Of a stretch of 64,000 nucleotides of DNA, positions 45,555 to 60,087 are shown one piece after another. The DNA is from Gigaspora rosea (taxonomy: Eukaryota > Glomeromycota > Glomeromycetes > Diversisporales > Gigasporaceae). The stretch's first letter is position 1. Every line of letters begins with the position of its first letter. The notes below the pieces were generated by a model. The model made no database searches. It had not been told where the DNA came from and saw nothing but the letters and a program-made list of their open reading frames with translations. The stretch is from contig QKWP01000605.1 in NCBI GenBank assembly GCA_003550325.1, forward strand, positions 80,908 to 144,907, given 5' to 3'. Both the position numbers and the translations under genes were made by a program.

Positions 45555-46842
45555 GATGTGTAAGTGTTGCTTATTTTTGAAATAGATGTTCTTGTAAAAT
45601 TCTAATTAATGGAAGCATCATCGAAAAAGTAGGATAGTGATCACCACCAACAACAGTTGTTACATGTGCAAAGGGGCCTAGCAATTCAAATAATTCCTGT
45701 ATTCCTAATAAATCATCTTCATTAAGAAGCAATTTTTCAAGTACTTTTGCATTATTTCTAACATCTCTTTCTTTATCTTTTGTGAGGTCTACTTGTAATT
45801 TTTTTATAACTTAATAAAGATTAAGTAGCCGATTTAACAATAGGTATGTGGAGTTTCATCTAGTTGCTATGTCATTTGATATTGGATCTAAAACAGATAT
45901 ATTTTTATTTTCAATTAAAGGGTTTTTTTCTTTAGCAATTTCAATTTGTTTTAATCGTAACCTTTCTCTATATTTATCTTTTCCAACGATAAATGCATTT
46001 AGAGCCTTTGCACGATTTATTAAATCAGTAATTTGTTTTAAACTATCAGTAACACCAAGTTGAATAGTATGAGCAGTACACCGAATATGTAAGATTCCAA
46101 TATCTTTTAATGCTTTAACCATCAAGCTTGCATTATCAGTTACGCCTGCTATACATTTATTACTTAAATCCCATTTTGCTAACTCTTTTCTCAAACAATC
46201 TTCTATATGTTCTGATGTATGTAGATATGGAAAACTTTCAATTGTGAGCAAGGCTTTATACATTTCAAATTCGGGAGAGAGCCAATGTATTGTAATTCCA
46301 ATATACGGTTTGTGGTCTTTAGTCCATAAGTCAGTAGTAAATGCAAAAGATTCTAATAAACTATTAATTAAGTTTTTTAATGCATTTTCAGAATATTTTA
46401 TTGCTTCAAATAGTTTTTTTTTAATTGTATCTTTACCTGGAAATTGAAATTGTGGTTCAGCTTCATACAAAAGATCCTGAAATCGATTATTTCGTAGAGC
46501 ATTAAACGGTTGCATGCCATCAATAATCCATGCTAATAGTCAGGAAGTAATTCTATCTTGTTTTTCTTTGCTAATAGTAGCTTACGATTAAACAATTCTT
46601 GCAAAGTAGGTTGTGTAGATTGTGATGAATCGAATTGAGGTGATTGCAATTTAGATGTTTACTGTTGGCCACTTAATGATAATAAAGGACCATTTTTGTC
46701 TAATCTGTGCTCAACATGAAGATGAGTAGCTAAATTTGTTGTACTAGTTTTAAGCTCAAAAACATGTGAACATTTTCGAAGCTTATCATACTACCTACCC
46801 ATTCACGACATTTAATTTTTTTGTCAATTTTATCTTTTGTCA

Positions 46843-48541
<1,699 letters not shown>

Positions 48542-49398
48542 CTAATTATCTTTACAATTTGCATAATTTTACAAGAACAATTGCTCAAAATTAGATCTGA
48601 TAAGGGCAGCCACACAATAGCAATACATATTGCAAGTACGTACACATGTAATTGGTTTTTTTTTCTTTCTTTATTATTTTTTTTTTGGCATTGTATTAAA
48701 GTTTAATATTCAGCATTATATTTGATAAATCAATTTCATTTTTATAGTTGGTGTCATTTGCGTGATTTTATTAATAAATACAACTTAAAAAAAAAGATTA
48801 AATTCAGTATAGTACGAGTAAAATCAGTTTAAACGGTATTTATTTTAATTACTTTATAGTTTCTTTGTTCTATTCGACAATAACTAACCATGCCTTTTTT
48901 TTTAAAACGCATCGCATTGTATTATTCTACATAATAGGTTAATTTTTTAAAGATTCTTATTATGCTAATCCATTTTTAGCATATTTTAAATTTTAGCAGT
49001 AAAGGTGCATCTAAACAATAATAACAAATGAGACGTTCACAATTTTTAGTCACTTTATTCAATATCTACTAAAATTGCGAATTTTTATGACCATTATTAC
49101 AATCAAAGTGAAAGTGTTTTTTTATTTGAGAACTTTTGCAATGTCATAATGCATATAACGTGTTCTTTTAAATTCTTTGCTTTACTTTTTAAAATCACTT
49201 ACATAAAAGCGCAAAGCCCAATAGGGTTAGACCATTATTTTTAACTGTTACGTACAGTATATATTAACAATGGTAATATAAAAAAGATTATTTTAAAAAT
49301 TTTAATATAAAATCGATTAGCCGATTTTAGAAAAAATCGACCGGCTAAGTCAAAAAATTAGCTTTAGCCGATTTTTTGACTATCGACCAGAATCACTA

Positions 49399-50148
49399 TA
49401 TTGGCTTTAGACAGTCTCCATTAGGAATAGGTAATTATATGATACTATATAATAAAAATGGTATAATAACCGTATAATTGGTATAGTATAATTGAAAAAA
49501 TACTATATAATGGTATAGTATAATTGAAAAAATATCGTATAATTGGTATAATATTTTTATATAACAAGATTAGCCAATAAAAATCAAAAGAAAATTTTCA
49601 TAGAAATAAACTATCATGTGCCAAATTTTTATGTGCTTTCTAGGTATTATATATAAGGTTATTATATAGTAATTATATGGTATAATATATAGTTATTAGA
49701 TATAAAGTATCCAATAAGAAGAGTTATTTTAAATAACTTCATTATCTGGCTATAAAATTTAATGTGATAGCTTATGGGGCCCAGAAATGAAATATTAAAT
49801 TTTTTTGTCAGATAAACAAGTTATTGGTGCTTGGCATTTAATAACGGTATTATCCGACAGCTTACAATGACCAGATTGACAAATAACTTGGTTATTTGGC
49901 AGTGTTCATGTGATTTTTGCCAAATAACTTGTTATTTGACAGAAATTACGTGAATGTTGTCAAATAACTTGGTTATTTAGCAGTGTTCATGTGATTTTTG
50001 CCAAATAACTTGTTATTTGGCAGAAATCACGTGAACGTTGCCAAATAACCAAAGTTATTTGGCAATCTGATCATAGTAAGATAACAGATAATAACCTGGT
50101 ATTTATACCAAAATTTATTATACAATATAATTACCAACCATATTTGGA
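49399..50148. other. gene-free DNA with a palindromic array
   Basis: 49430-49560 repeats TATAATTGGTATAGTATAAT words. 49868-50076 is a foldback unit (described separately). No coding sequence. Confidence 0.5.
49868..50076. repeat. palindromic tandem array around CCAAATAACTTGTTATTTGG
   Basis: The whole block is an inverted repeat whose ends are ATGACCAGATTG and CAATCTGATCAT. Inside, the near-palindrome AAATAACTTGTTATTTG/GTTATTTGGCA recurs about four times. It alternates with GTTCATGTGATTTTTGCC and GAAATCACGTGAACGTTG, a period of about 104 bp. CACGTG-like words lie in the spacers. Confidence 0.7.
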
Positions 50149-50314
50149 GGATAGTAAAAGCCATGTACCCATGTGATTTTTTGAAATTTTAGTTAAAATT
50201 TGTATCAAAAGACTGTTTAGCATTAGGGTCAGGGTTAGGATTAGAACCAATATAAGTAAAATTACCTTCCCGACATTTTTTATTAATGGCCCAAGATAGG
50301 TTTAGAATGCTGAT

Positions 50315-53058
50315 TAGTGTTCCAAATCGTTAGCTGAAAAACCAACTAGTTGGCAACTTTTCAACTAATCGATTTAAAAAAAATTTAAACAACTAATCGA
50401 TTTATTATCAACTAGTTCGATTACAATCAATTGTTAGTTATCAATTAGTTATCAACTTACTATAATTTATATTAATCAACTAAACAACTATTATTATTAA
50501 TCGTAATGATATAACAGAAACAACTATTGTAATTAATTACTTTTCTTGTATTGAGATGTATCTGGTGAGCATTTTTTTTATTTCAACTTTGCTAGTTTTC
50601 AATGTGTCTGGACATTCCCCAAAACATAAAGGCACTATTCTTCGTATATAATATGAATCGCTCCGGGTACCAATCGTAGAGTCAGTACTTTACTTACAGT
50701 TGTCATTTTTCAATTTTCACTGATTGAAAAATGATTCGGGCGATTCTTGATGTAAAGTTTAATAATTATAATAATAAACCTAGTTCATATATATTTATTA
50801 ATGATATTAATAATTTTAAGTGGTTCTTTTAGTATCACATGTTACAATTTTTTTTAATTATACTTGAATAGTTTTATATATTATATTTGAGTTGACCTTT
50901 TTTTTTTTAAATCACTACTGAATATTAGACCTATAATTAAGTTTACAGTATATAATCTATTATAGTAGAGCTTGGATCCATTATCTGTTTTCATATTAAA
51001 TTTAACGAATATCTGTCAGATTTTATTATTAAATTTAGTACTGTATACAAATCCAAGTTTTATATTGTGGTTATAATATTCTGCGAAATATAGGTGAACA
51101 ATCTACGTCTTTTCAAATTTATATTGCATAATAAGTGAGATGTAAAATAGTAAGGGCAGTGTCATTAATCACCTGATTATTTTTTATCAGAGGCCTACCC
51201 CCCTCCCTCTTCCTTAATATATAAATAGTCAGGTTCTTAAATATAATTTCAACTTTTTTTACCCCCCTCCCCCCCTAAAAAATCACCTGATTTTTGTTAC
51301 TCCCCTAAGATGACAGTCATGTGAGTGTACGTGAAAATCAAAATAGTCGAATCAAAGCAACTATTCTAACAACTCTTTATGATTAGCGTAAATAATCATT
51401 CTAACAGCTCATTATAGTTAGCGCGAAAAGCATAGGTATGATTGGCCATGTGATTAGAAGAATGCCGGCACGCCAAATGTGCTAGAAATAAATTCAATTA
51501 AAGGACTTTAAGTCCGCAGAATACATTGTGAGTAATTTGAACTGAGTAATTTGAGCTGAGTAATTTGAACTGAAACGATGATATGCTCCCGGGAAAATTA
51601 GCAAGTGAGATTGCGCCCAGGTATCATCGTAACAGTAGAATGAGTGAGAAGCAGCATCAGCCGGTGGTTTCCCGCCTGCTCGAACTGCTCGAAGCAGGCT
51701 GGCTGTTAAATAGGAAAATGGCAGAATCAGGAGAGTGTTCCCCTGCGTGTGGTGGGAAGGGTTGGGTCGAGAAAATGACGGTTATAATGCTTGATTGTGT
51801 TGCAAGAGGAAAAAGAAGAGTGTTGGAAAACGACTTATTCGTCGTTTCTTTTATATTGATTGAGAACAGTGGCTTTTTGCTACGTGTTGTGTTCGCATGA
51901 ATCGATATGGTCTGATTTCTCTTTCTGATACGCAGCTGTGTTCGCATGAAAAATCGATGTCTGTTACGTAGTTGAGTCCGTATGAAATCCCGGTCCCCCA
52001 CTTGCATTAACGGGGCAGGGTTGTAGCACATGGCATGTAACCCTGACCACTCTCCCCTGTCTTTTCGATCAGTTGACTTTTTGTCAACATGTATTAAATA
52101 ATTATTCTAACAACTTTATTAATAATCATTCTAATAGTTTTTTATGATTAGTGTTAAAAAATAATCATTCTGGCAGCTCTTTATAGTTAGCGATAGATAA
52201 CCATTCAAAAAACTCCTTATGGTTATGTTAAATAATCATCCCACCGGCATTCTAACAAGCTCTTTCGGATAAGCATTTAGTGTTTGGATTTGGATAAATG
52301 AGATATGGCTCATGATTCGTAAGACATTTGATCAACTTTCATCAACAAAAGGTGATGTTAATCGATAGATGTCGCTATAAATATATATTTTCAAAATTCT
52401 TCGTATCGAGATTTTATATACTGTATAATATCTTATAATTTATAATATAAGAATTGAAAAGTACATGTATAATAGGGATTAGTTAATGGCAGAGATTGCC
52501 GTTTTTATAACTTTATAAATTATTAAATTAAGTCTCTGTCTGTATGCATACGTGCACTTAAATGTATGTACTTAAAACTAACAAATTAACGATTAAATTT
52601 TTTATTCATATTATACTGCAAATTTTGATGATAATATAAGTTACAGTATTTAAATTCAAAACCTGATACATAAGGCTCCAGTCCTATGAAAAGCCGCCTG
52701 TTTATAACTAGTTATTTAATTGTCCATGTCTGGTTCAATTTGTAATGATACGTTAAATATGAAAGCGATACTACATCTGCTTAACAGATTATCACGAAGT
52801 TTTAATGCTTTTGTGAAAATGCATTATTTGGTTTAATTTCTAATGCTTTGCTAAATCTGTAAGTTATTATTACTATAATTTTAAAGATGAAATATTTTTT
52901 TTAATATCAACTATACAACTTACAACTAAACAATTTAAACAATTTAAACCAACTAAACAACTAATCGATTATTTAGTCACGTGATATCCGTAATCGATTA
53001 GTTGCAACTATAGTTGGCAACTAATCGATTGGAAAAATTTTATCAACTCAGAACACTA
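50315..53058. mobile_element. inner hAT-type element of 2.7 kb (AACTAATCGATT-rich)
   Basis: The ends read inwards as TAGTGTTCCAAATCG and TAGTGTTCTGAGTTG. The flanking 8-mers are both ATGCTGAT (50307-50314, 53059-53066). AACTAATCGATT words fill both ends. The middle contains a further invader region (about 51350-52265) and no transposase. Confidence 0.92.
51350..52265. mobile_element. unidentified insert with GC-rich core and flanking repeats
   Basis: AATAATCATTCTAACAGCTC-type units with TTTATAGTTAGCG occur at 51355-51430 and again, four or more times, at 52095-52250. Between them, GAGTAATTTGAACTGA repeats three times (51530-51570). A GC-rich core (51580-52070) contains a three-copy GTGTTCGCATGAAT-type repeat at 51880-51985. 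The core differs sharply in composition from its surroundings. Open frames there are short and unrecognised. Confidence 0.5.
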
Positions 53059-53461
53059 ATGCTGATCCGTGTAAACAAAATTTCGCGACTCCGTTTGTTG
53101 ATTTACACGAAAATGTCACGTGGGTACACGACCCCCATATTTGGAAAACACCGGATGTAGATCTCCTAATCCACAAATCAGATTTCAAAGATCAGGTGTA
53201 ACGTAACACGATCAGAAAATTTCAAACCAAATTTTGCATAACAGATAAGAAACGTCTTTAACACACTAAAGCACAAACAAAAAGTTTTCGTTGGGCAGTT
53301 TTTATAATAAAAATTCTCTGACCCTAACCCTAACCCTAAACTTTAAAGAATTTTGCTGCGCCACGAACCTGGCACAGAATTCTTGCGTGCTTAAAATTTT
53401 CAATATTAAATTATATTTAAAATCATGAATTGAAGCATTCTTCGATCTTGAGAAAATTATT

Positions 53462-54215
53462 ATGACTCGTCATACTCGTTCCGACGATCTAACTCCTGAA
53501 CAAAATCTAATCAAATTTTTGAAAGAAAATTTAAAATTTTTACAACGTGAAAAGAAACGGTTTGAAAAATTTTGCAAAGAAAATGGAATAAATGGAAATA
53601 ATTTGGAACAAAAACTTAATGAACTCGAAAAATTATCAAAGAAAGAAGCAAGATCATCAAGATCGAATTGAAAAGTATAAATTCATTTGACGACTGCCAA
53701 TCAAATTTTATAGAAAAAGAAAAATACAAGTCCGAGCCCTAGAAACAACAGTGTTAATTAACAAGGAATCAAGAGAAGTCAGACCAGAGTTTCAAATACT
53801 CACAAGTGATAAAGGTCTTACGATACAGGAAAAAGGAAAAAGAATCTCAACAAGACGCTCGAAAAAGGAGTGGATCCTAGGTGTCGACAAGAAGAAAAAT
53901 AAGCCGCGAAGTTCAGAGACTGGAGCAAGAAAATAGAGATGAAAACTCGCAACTTCGTAGAGAATTGGAACTTCTATCACAATTGCACCAAAGACAACAG
54001 AGTCCCTGAATACTCAAATAAGAAATCTAGAAGATAGGGAGCAAATATTCGTAGGAGTTCTAGGAGACCAAGGTATAGTTTTTTTAGCGTCTTAAATTGA
54101 TTTTACTTTCCAACATTCATGCGTAACATACCATTAAATATAGGATTCAGAACCACTCCAAGATTACGAAGAAGTGAAGCGTTATCATTGAAGACGACGA
54201 AGATTAACTATGAAT
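53462..54215 (+). pseudogene. coiled-coil protein gene, probably frame-broken
   Basis: Starts MTRHTRSDDLTPEQNLIKFL and continues LKFLQREKKRFEKFCKENGI and LEQKLNELEKLSKKEARSS, clearly heptad-like. Further coiled-coil text appears downstream in changing frames: EVQRLEQENRDENSQLRREL near 53910-53970, then TQIRNLEDREQIFVGVLGDQ near 54013-54072. A plausible intron (donor GTATAG near 54073, acceptor near 54144) leads into DSEPLQDYEEVKRYH and a stop. Two or more frame changes separate the pieces unless they are unspliced introns. I do not know a function. Upstream (53300-53400) are CCCTAACCC repeats and a hairpin with AGAATTTTGC/AGAATTCT. Confidence 0.5.
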
Positions 54216-54320
54216 TAACAAATGCTTGCATAAATCATTAGTAAATAAATCGAGTTAATTAAATTCTTTATCGTGTCTCTCTCAGAATAGTTCAATCATC
54301 AATTGAAAGACAAATATTTT

Positions 54321-54362
54321 GTATTAATGAACGGCCCTCCGGGCTCCAAAGTTCATTAATAC
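54321..54362. repeat. small hairpin
   Basis: GTATTAATGAAC and GTTCATTAATAC pair perfectly around a GGCCCTCCGGGCTCC loop that itself forms a stem. It could act as a transcript hairpin 3' of the coiled-coil gene. Confidence 0.75.
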
Positions 54363-54396
54363 AGCCGACCTATTATGATATTTTTTAATAATAGTA

Positions 54397-54690
54397 TTGT
54401 TGGTAGTTCCATTCAACAAAAGAAAAGATAACCCTCGGAATGTAAAACGGGTTAATTATAATCATAACAATAATGGCAATAGCAGTAATAGTGGCGATAA
54501 TAATCTTGATGATGATGAAAACAATAATAACATTAATAACGATGGTAGTTATATACCCCGTGAACGTAACCCTCGGAATAAAGAGCAAATCAATTATAAT
54601 ATAAATTCTTTATCAAAAAAATCTGTAAGTGTTTATAGTATTAACAATAATAGTTATCATAGTTATATTAATAAATTTCTTTTATCATAG
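54397..54690 (+). pseudogene. Asn-rich ORF fragment
   Basis: The frame contains KRKDNPRNVKRVNYNHNN and, after an Asn/Asp-rich run, PRERNPRNKEQINYN, an internal repeat of the same phrase. It lacks a convincing start context and ends at a stop at 54688. It resembles the low-complexity tail of the gene at 36,515-37,522 in style only. Probably a fragment of a lineage-type protein or chance low-complexity. Confidence 0.3.
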
Positions 54691-56166
54691 ACCTTACCAT
54701 TACCATCATCATCGCCAGGTATTCGGAAAAGCAGAAAAGAAGAGTCTGTTCAAGAAGTTGCCCTATACATTGTAATAATAGTAAATAATTTTTTTTGTAA
54801 TGTGTCAGAGACATTAGCTCCACTATTTTGATACATGTATCTGGCACCTAAATGCCTATAATATTTTATTGCAAATATACGTATATTTTGCCTGGAATTT
54901 GATTTTGTGTTTTTATTTTTTATCGTATTAATAAAGCTACTCTGCATGTGTATATTGCATTGATGTTGCGCTGGTTATGCCAGAAACTTTTATGCATGAT
55001 ATTTAATCTGGTAATTATAGTGGTTATACGGGGTATAGAGATTTTGTACAGTACGGTACTGTACAGTATAAAATATATGGTTTATTTAAAGATTCGTACA
55101 ATACAATACATTGTATGGGCATCGCCAATGGAAAATCCGATATATCGGAGTTTCAAGTTTATAATTTACCGGTGTTACGATCGGTTGGGAGAGCTTGATG
55201 AAATTGGGCCGGTTTAGTTCGATCGTGATGGTAAACTACCACACGGTCTTCTTTATTAATATGAATCAATACATTGGATTATTACAGAAATACTAAATAC
55301 TATTTACAACTACAACCGTTAACTACTTGTTCCCTCTACATAAGCTAAAACTAAATCCTTATATATTTTTTAATTCATATGGGAGCTTTAATCACTCATT
55401 TGGAGATTCAATCACTCGTTTGGACCTACGTTTGGAGCTTTGATCACCCGTTTGGATATTCAATCACCCAACTATGCCACAAACTATGCCAAATTAAGAA
55501 ATACATAACGATAAAAATAATGAATACTAAAAAAAAAAAAAATTGGGCATAACACCGGACAATAGATTAAGTACGGTAAACAATAAATTAAAATCTTGAT
55601 GACGAATACAAAAAATTAGTATAGCCGAATGATATAATAACCAATTATTTATTATTATTATATTTTGGTAAATATATATCACCGCCCTAACTACTCCATT
55701 AAAACAACCTAAATTTAATTGGTTATATATATTAATTTATTATTATAGCTACACAATAGAGCTTAAACAGATATATTATATAATTTTGTCAAATCTAATA
55801 ACATTTTCAAAATAAAATTGTTTATTAGTGTAAAAGCAATTAAATAACGATTAAAATAGTAAAATACAATGTTTTTTTTTCTTAAAATCATTAAAATTAG
55901 GGAGCTGCTATGTACGGAGCGATTAATCGTATCGCCTAACAAATGAGCGAAAATGAACACATTTGTACCATTACCTTTCCTCGGAGTATCCTCCATCTTG
56001 CTCCGGGCAATTAATTTTATTATATATAATAATAACTAACAACCACAAGAATGACATTAATCAATAAGTCTAGTCTAGATGTAGCTGAAAAAATTAGTAA
56101 AATTTCTAAAATATAGCTAGCAAATATTTTCTAATTAATATAATTAATTATAGCTCAGGATTAACA
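54691..56166. other. intergenic, no gene recognised
   Basis: A perfect short palindrome GTACAGTACGGTACTGTAC lies near 55047. 55380-55465 repeats CACTCGTTTGGA/CACCCGTTTGGA words. The remainder is AT-rich. It is the 3' flank of HRD3. Confidence 0.5.
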
Positions 56167-57007
56167 TTAACCTGGTGCAGCACCAGCAGGTTGAGCATGG
56201 TTCCATCGTAATTGTCGAATATAAACTAGCCATCCTACCATAATACACATCAATAATATCGTTAAACTTTCAAACCAAGCTTCTCTTTCATCAGCATCGT
56301 CAAAAATATCCGGATAAAGAGAACTTAAATAATCGTCTGATTTCTTTTGCTCATCGTCTTTTGCCATATTCTGAACATGTTCTATAGACCCACCAGCGTC
56401 ATCATCTTCGATGAAAGATGGTTCTTTCCACCATAGTCCTTTAGATGATTCTTCTTCACTTTTGGCTGTACCAGTTCCAGTAATATAGTTCCAAAAACTT
56501 CTTGAGTACAACCTAATTAATGATAACGTGACGGGAAGATATGCATCAGGATTAGTCGATAAAGACTGATCATACCATCTTTTCGCAAGATGAAAGTCCT
56601 ATAAAAAAAAATTTTTTTTATTACAACACTTGCTTTATGGAACTAACACAAAGAATGACATAAATAATTGGGTAACAAACTTGAGGAACTCCTATGCCAT
56701 ATTCATGCATCCACCCAAGATTCCACATTGCCATAGCACTAAAATCTGCCTCCGCGGCGACCTGATAACAAGCTGCTGCTTTTTCATAATCTACATCGGT
56801 ACCGAATCCTTTAAAATAATAGTCACCCATCTTTACTCGTGCATCAACATTGCCTTGATTTGCAGATCGAGTCCAATAAAGAAGTGCCAGTCTATCACGA
56901 GATGGATCCGGTTTCGGAACCAAATGTGGTAAATGCCACCATGATTTATCTTATTTTAAAAAAAAATTATAATTGATCTTTAAGAGCTATAAAAAAAAAA
57001 AACAAAA

Positions 57008-57047
<40 letters not shown>

Positions 57048-59619
57048 TACCTTTGTCTAATAACCAAGCGACATTTGCTTGTCCGACTTCATATCCTCTC
57101 TCAGCCGCTATTAAATAATTAATTAACGCATCATCACGATCACCGGCGGAGTATGCTGCATTTGCTGCAGGAAATGGTGAATGAAGCCAGTCGCCTCGTT
57201 CTGCAACATTTTTGTAGAACTAACGAATTTGCCAATGTAAATATTACGTTGTTCGAAATAAACTATAAACAATAAACAAAAATACACACTGCAGCGGCCA
57301 AAGGACATGATTTTTGTTCGCTCGCAAGCCCTTTTGAATATATTTCAGCTAAGTAATAATACGCTAAGAGATGGTGTGCTAGATTTGCAGCTAACTTAAA
57401 ACAATCGAAAGCTCTTTTAATATCTTTTTTTTCTATATACAAAAATAAAATAAGTTACTAAAATATTAATTTATAAAAGTAATTATAATAAAAGTAATTC
57501 CAGCATACGTAAATACATTAGACCCAAATTGACTTGTGCGTCAGGATGTTCACGTGTGGCTGCCAATTTAAAAAATTCCATAGCTCGCTCATGGTTCTAT
57601 AAAAAGAATAATGAATTAATGAAATTTATTTAAAAACGTAAAAAATGCAATGCGTTCAATTACCGGCGAAACTATAACTTTGTCATTATGTTCCAAACCA
57701 TCCAAATGCATCAGACCAAGACCATTTTGAGACGAAGGATTATCCTATAATTAAAGAAACCCAATTTTTTAAGATAAATACGTAATCAAACGAAGAAAGT
57801 TATTGATATCGGATAAAAATGAGAACACAACGGGCCTTTGTCGCTCCCCTTATAAACCACTCAAGAGCCGTTTTATTATTTTGATCAACACCTTCTCCAC
57901 GCCAATACATTTGCCCTAAAATTTGAATCGTTACGAATAATTGAATTAGATGAAATAAATACTGTCTAGAGTCATTAATAAAGTAACAAACCTAAAATCC
58001 CTGCAGCTTGTCCCGCAGCCTGAGCAAGTTTTGTTTGAGTCTGAGATAAAGGATCAGTCGTAGAAGTATCAGGGGGCCAATACTGGTCCGTGACTTGTCT
58101 GAGGTATTGTAAGGCAAGTTTAAAGTTTTGAGGTATATTTTCTAAATAATAAGAGATAATGTTAATATTCAATTGTTTATTGATATAAATAACGCATATT
58201 TCGAAATTTCATACTTGTCCCCTGATAATAAAGTTGACCTAAACCTAGCTATAATAAAATAATAAACGGAACAACGTTTTATGAGAATATGCCCAAATTC
58301 ATCTTATTTGATATTTGATTAACATACCTGAGATGCAATATCCCCTTGTTTAGCCGAATAATGATAATATTCTAAAATATCATCCCATGCAGCTTGATCT
58401 CCTGGTTTCGTTGCCGAACCGGAACCTGGCCCACTGGACCCATATCCGTATACACCACCATCCTCATCATATAATTTTATTTTAGCAAGGGGAAGCTGCC
58501 GGCCGCCAGGCGGACCAGATTTATAATATTCAATAGCTAAATCAATTATGTATTAGAACATTAATATAATACTTAGTTTAAAGGAACAATTTAAAGCTCA
58601 CCTTTATCCGCTACACGTTTATAGTAAAACACAGCATCCTCACAATTTCGCGGGACACCGATACCAGTAAAATATCGATATGCAAGCGTCATTTCAGCTG
58701 CAGTCTCATGACCAAGAGCTGCGAAAGTATGGTATAATAATGCCTTAGAGGATTTAATTGTAGATGTGAACTATTAAACACTGAATGGTAGCAAATAATA
58801 AGAACCAACACCACACAGACCGCCCTACCTTTCCTTGATCGCGCTGTACCACGTCACCTATACCAGTCGCGTACATGAAACCGACCATTTGTTGTGCGGT
58901 CGCATTTCCTGATCGACTTGCTAACTCTCGATAATAATGAAAAGCCGCAGTCAAATTACGTGGATGAGTATATGTTGCAAACTAAGATACACGTATGTAT
59001 GTACATAAAATTTTAGAAAATCTATAAATATTAGTATTACTATACACATAAAAATAGATAGCTTACAAAATTCATTTCTCCAAGAGTAAACAATGCACCA
59101 TCGTGTTCAAATTCGAAAGCCGCTTTTTCTAGTAATTCTACAGCTTGATTTAGTCTTGGGTTTTTAATTTCTGTGTTATGTTTTTTTCCTATGTCCAAAT
59201 GTTCTGCAAATGGCGAGCGTAATCCGAATATGGAGAACAAAATTTGTGCAAAAACTTTATATATAATAAGAATAATGTTGGGATCTGTATCATCGAAATC
59301 GTTATTTGTTGAAGTTCGTTTTCTTGACAAAGACTTCAAGTCATTTAGATGGAACAAAGCTTGGTCATACAATTCTTCGCCTACATATTTAGAATTAGTA
59401 AAGAAAGTCTTTCAAAAGAATAATTTTGCAACTTTGTGGACCTTTACCTTCTAATTTTAATAAGCCATCTCTGTTTGTTGTATCTGATACTGGTTGAGTA
59501 GGTGCCGTTGTGCTTTGTAATAATTCTTCTCCAGAAACAGACGTGACTCGAGAGAACGCAATAAGGAAGAATCCATAGATAACGCAAGCTATAACATTTG
59601 AATCAAGGTTCCTTAGCAA
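56167..59619 (-). CDS. HRD3/SEL1L, ER-associated degradation receptor
   Basis: Partner of the Hrd1 ubiquitin ligase; it recruits misfolded glycoproteins in the ER lumen. Fourteen exons fit with GT-AG introns and steady phase: 59619-59448, 59380-59067, 58981-58829, 58770-58602, 58536-58328, 58248-58215, 58141-57992, 57915-57827, 57744-57664, 57596-57509, 57432-57290, 57219-57051, 56949-56681, 56598-56167. Total 2,472 nt, or 823 aa (yeast Hrd3 833). A hydrophobic N-terminal signal (VIACVIYGFFLIAFS) is followed by many Sel1 repeats (AAFHYYRELASRSGNATAQQ, MVGFMYATGIG, RAFDCFKLAANLAHHLLA, AAACYQVAAEADFSAMAMWN, LGWMHEYGIGVPQ). Near the C-terminus is a membrane span (LTILLMCIMVGWLVYIRQL). The donor of exon 8 (GTTCTC) is unusual and is the weakest junction. 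Intron 12 holds an (AAT)n microsatellite at 57009-57048. Confidence 0.93.
57009..57048. repeat. (AAT)n microsatellite in an HRD3 intron
   Basis: About 13 uninterrupted AAT units, close to the 3'-most bases of exon 12's donor. Likely polymorphic. Confidence 0.9.
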
Positions 59620-60087
59620 TAATTCTCGCTAATTCTCACTTGATACATATATGACAGAATTAAGCTTACATAGGAATATTAGTAAAAATCTTTGTTTGCA
59701 TAACATTTTTTCAGGTAAAATATCGAAAGCGTTCCTCAAAACGCATCGCCTCTCTGAAAAATGGGTTTATTTCATACGTGAAATATTTTGCTTTTTTTAT
59801 ATTTCAATTTATAAAATTTAGGTTAATTCCATATTTAGCTGCCACGTTACGTATATGTTTATCAGACATATTTTAACAAATAGCAAATTGCCAGATTATA
59901 TCGACACTGATTTTAAATATATATCACTATGTTTGATGACGGAAAAAAAGTTGATCGACAAAATTTGTTGATTTTAGATACGCATTAATTTTTTATTGAT
60001 GGACCACTACAGAAATATGTGTGTAAAACGTTTGATCTAATTTATTTGAAAATTTATTAATTCCAAGAAAGTCATCACAAAAAATAA
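59620..60087. promoter_or_regulatory. HRD3 upstream / RPS23 downstream region
   Basis: 468 bp separate the HRD3 start from the RPS23 stop, both on the minus strand. The region must hold the RPS23 3' end and the HRD3 promoter. I see no recognisable unfolded-protein-response element. Confidence 0.4.

Larger units (their letters stand above)
50149..53137. mobile_element. outer hAT-type element of a nest
   Basis: The flanking 8-mers are both TATTTGGA (50141-50148, 53138-53145). The inner ends share GTACCCATGTGA (left) and GTACCCACGTGA (right, inverted). The left arm carries GGTCAGGGTTAGGATTAG and CCTTCCCGACATTTTT, related to 28,260-28,345. Almost its whole length is a later insertion (50315-53058). 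Confidence 0.8.

Noticed and set aside
51583-51900. 105-codon ORF in a GC-rich block
   Set aside because: No recognisable domain and the block is repeat-flanked; the opposite strand is also open.
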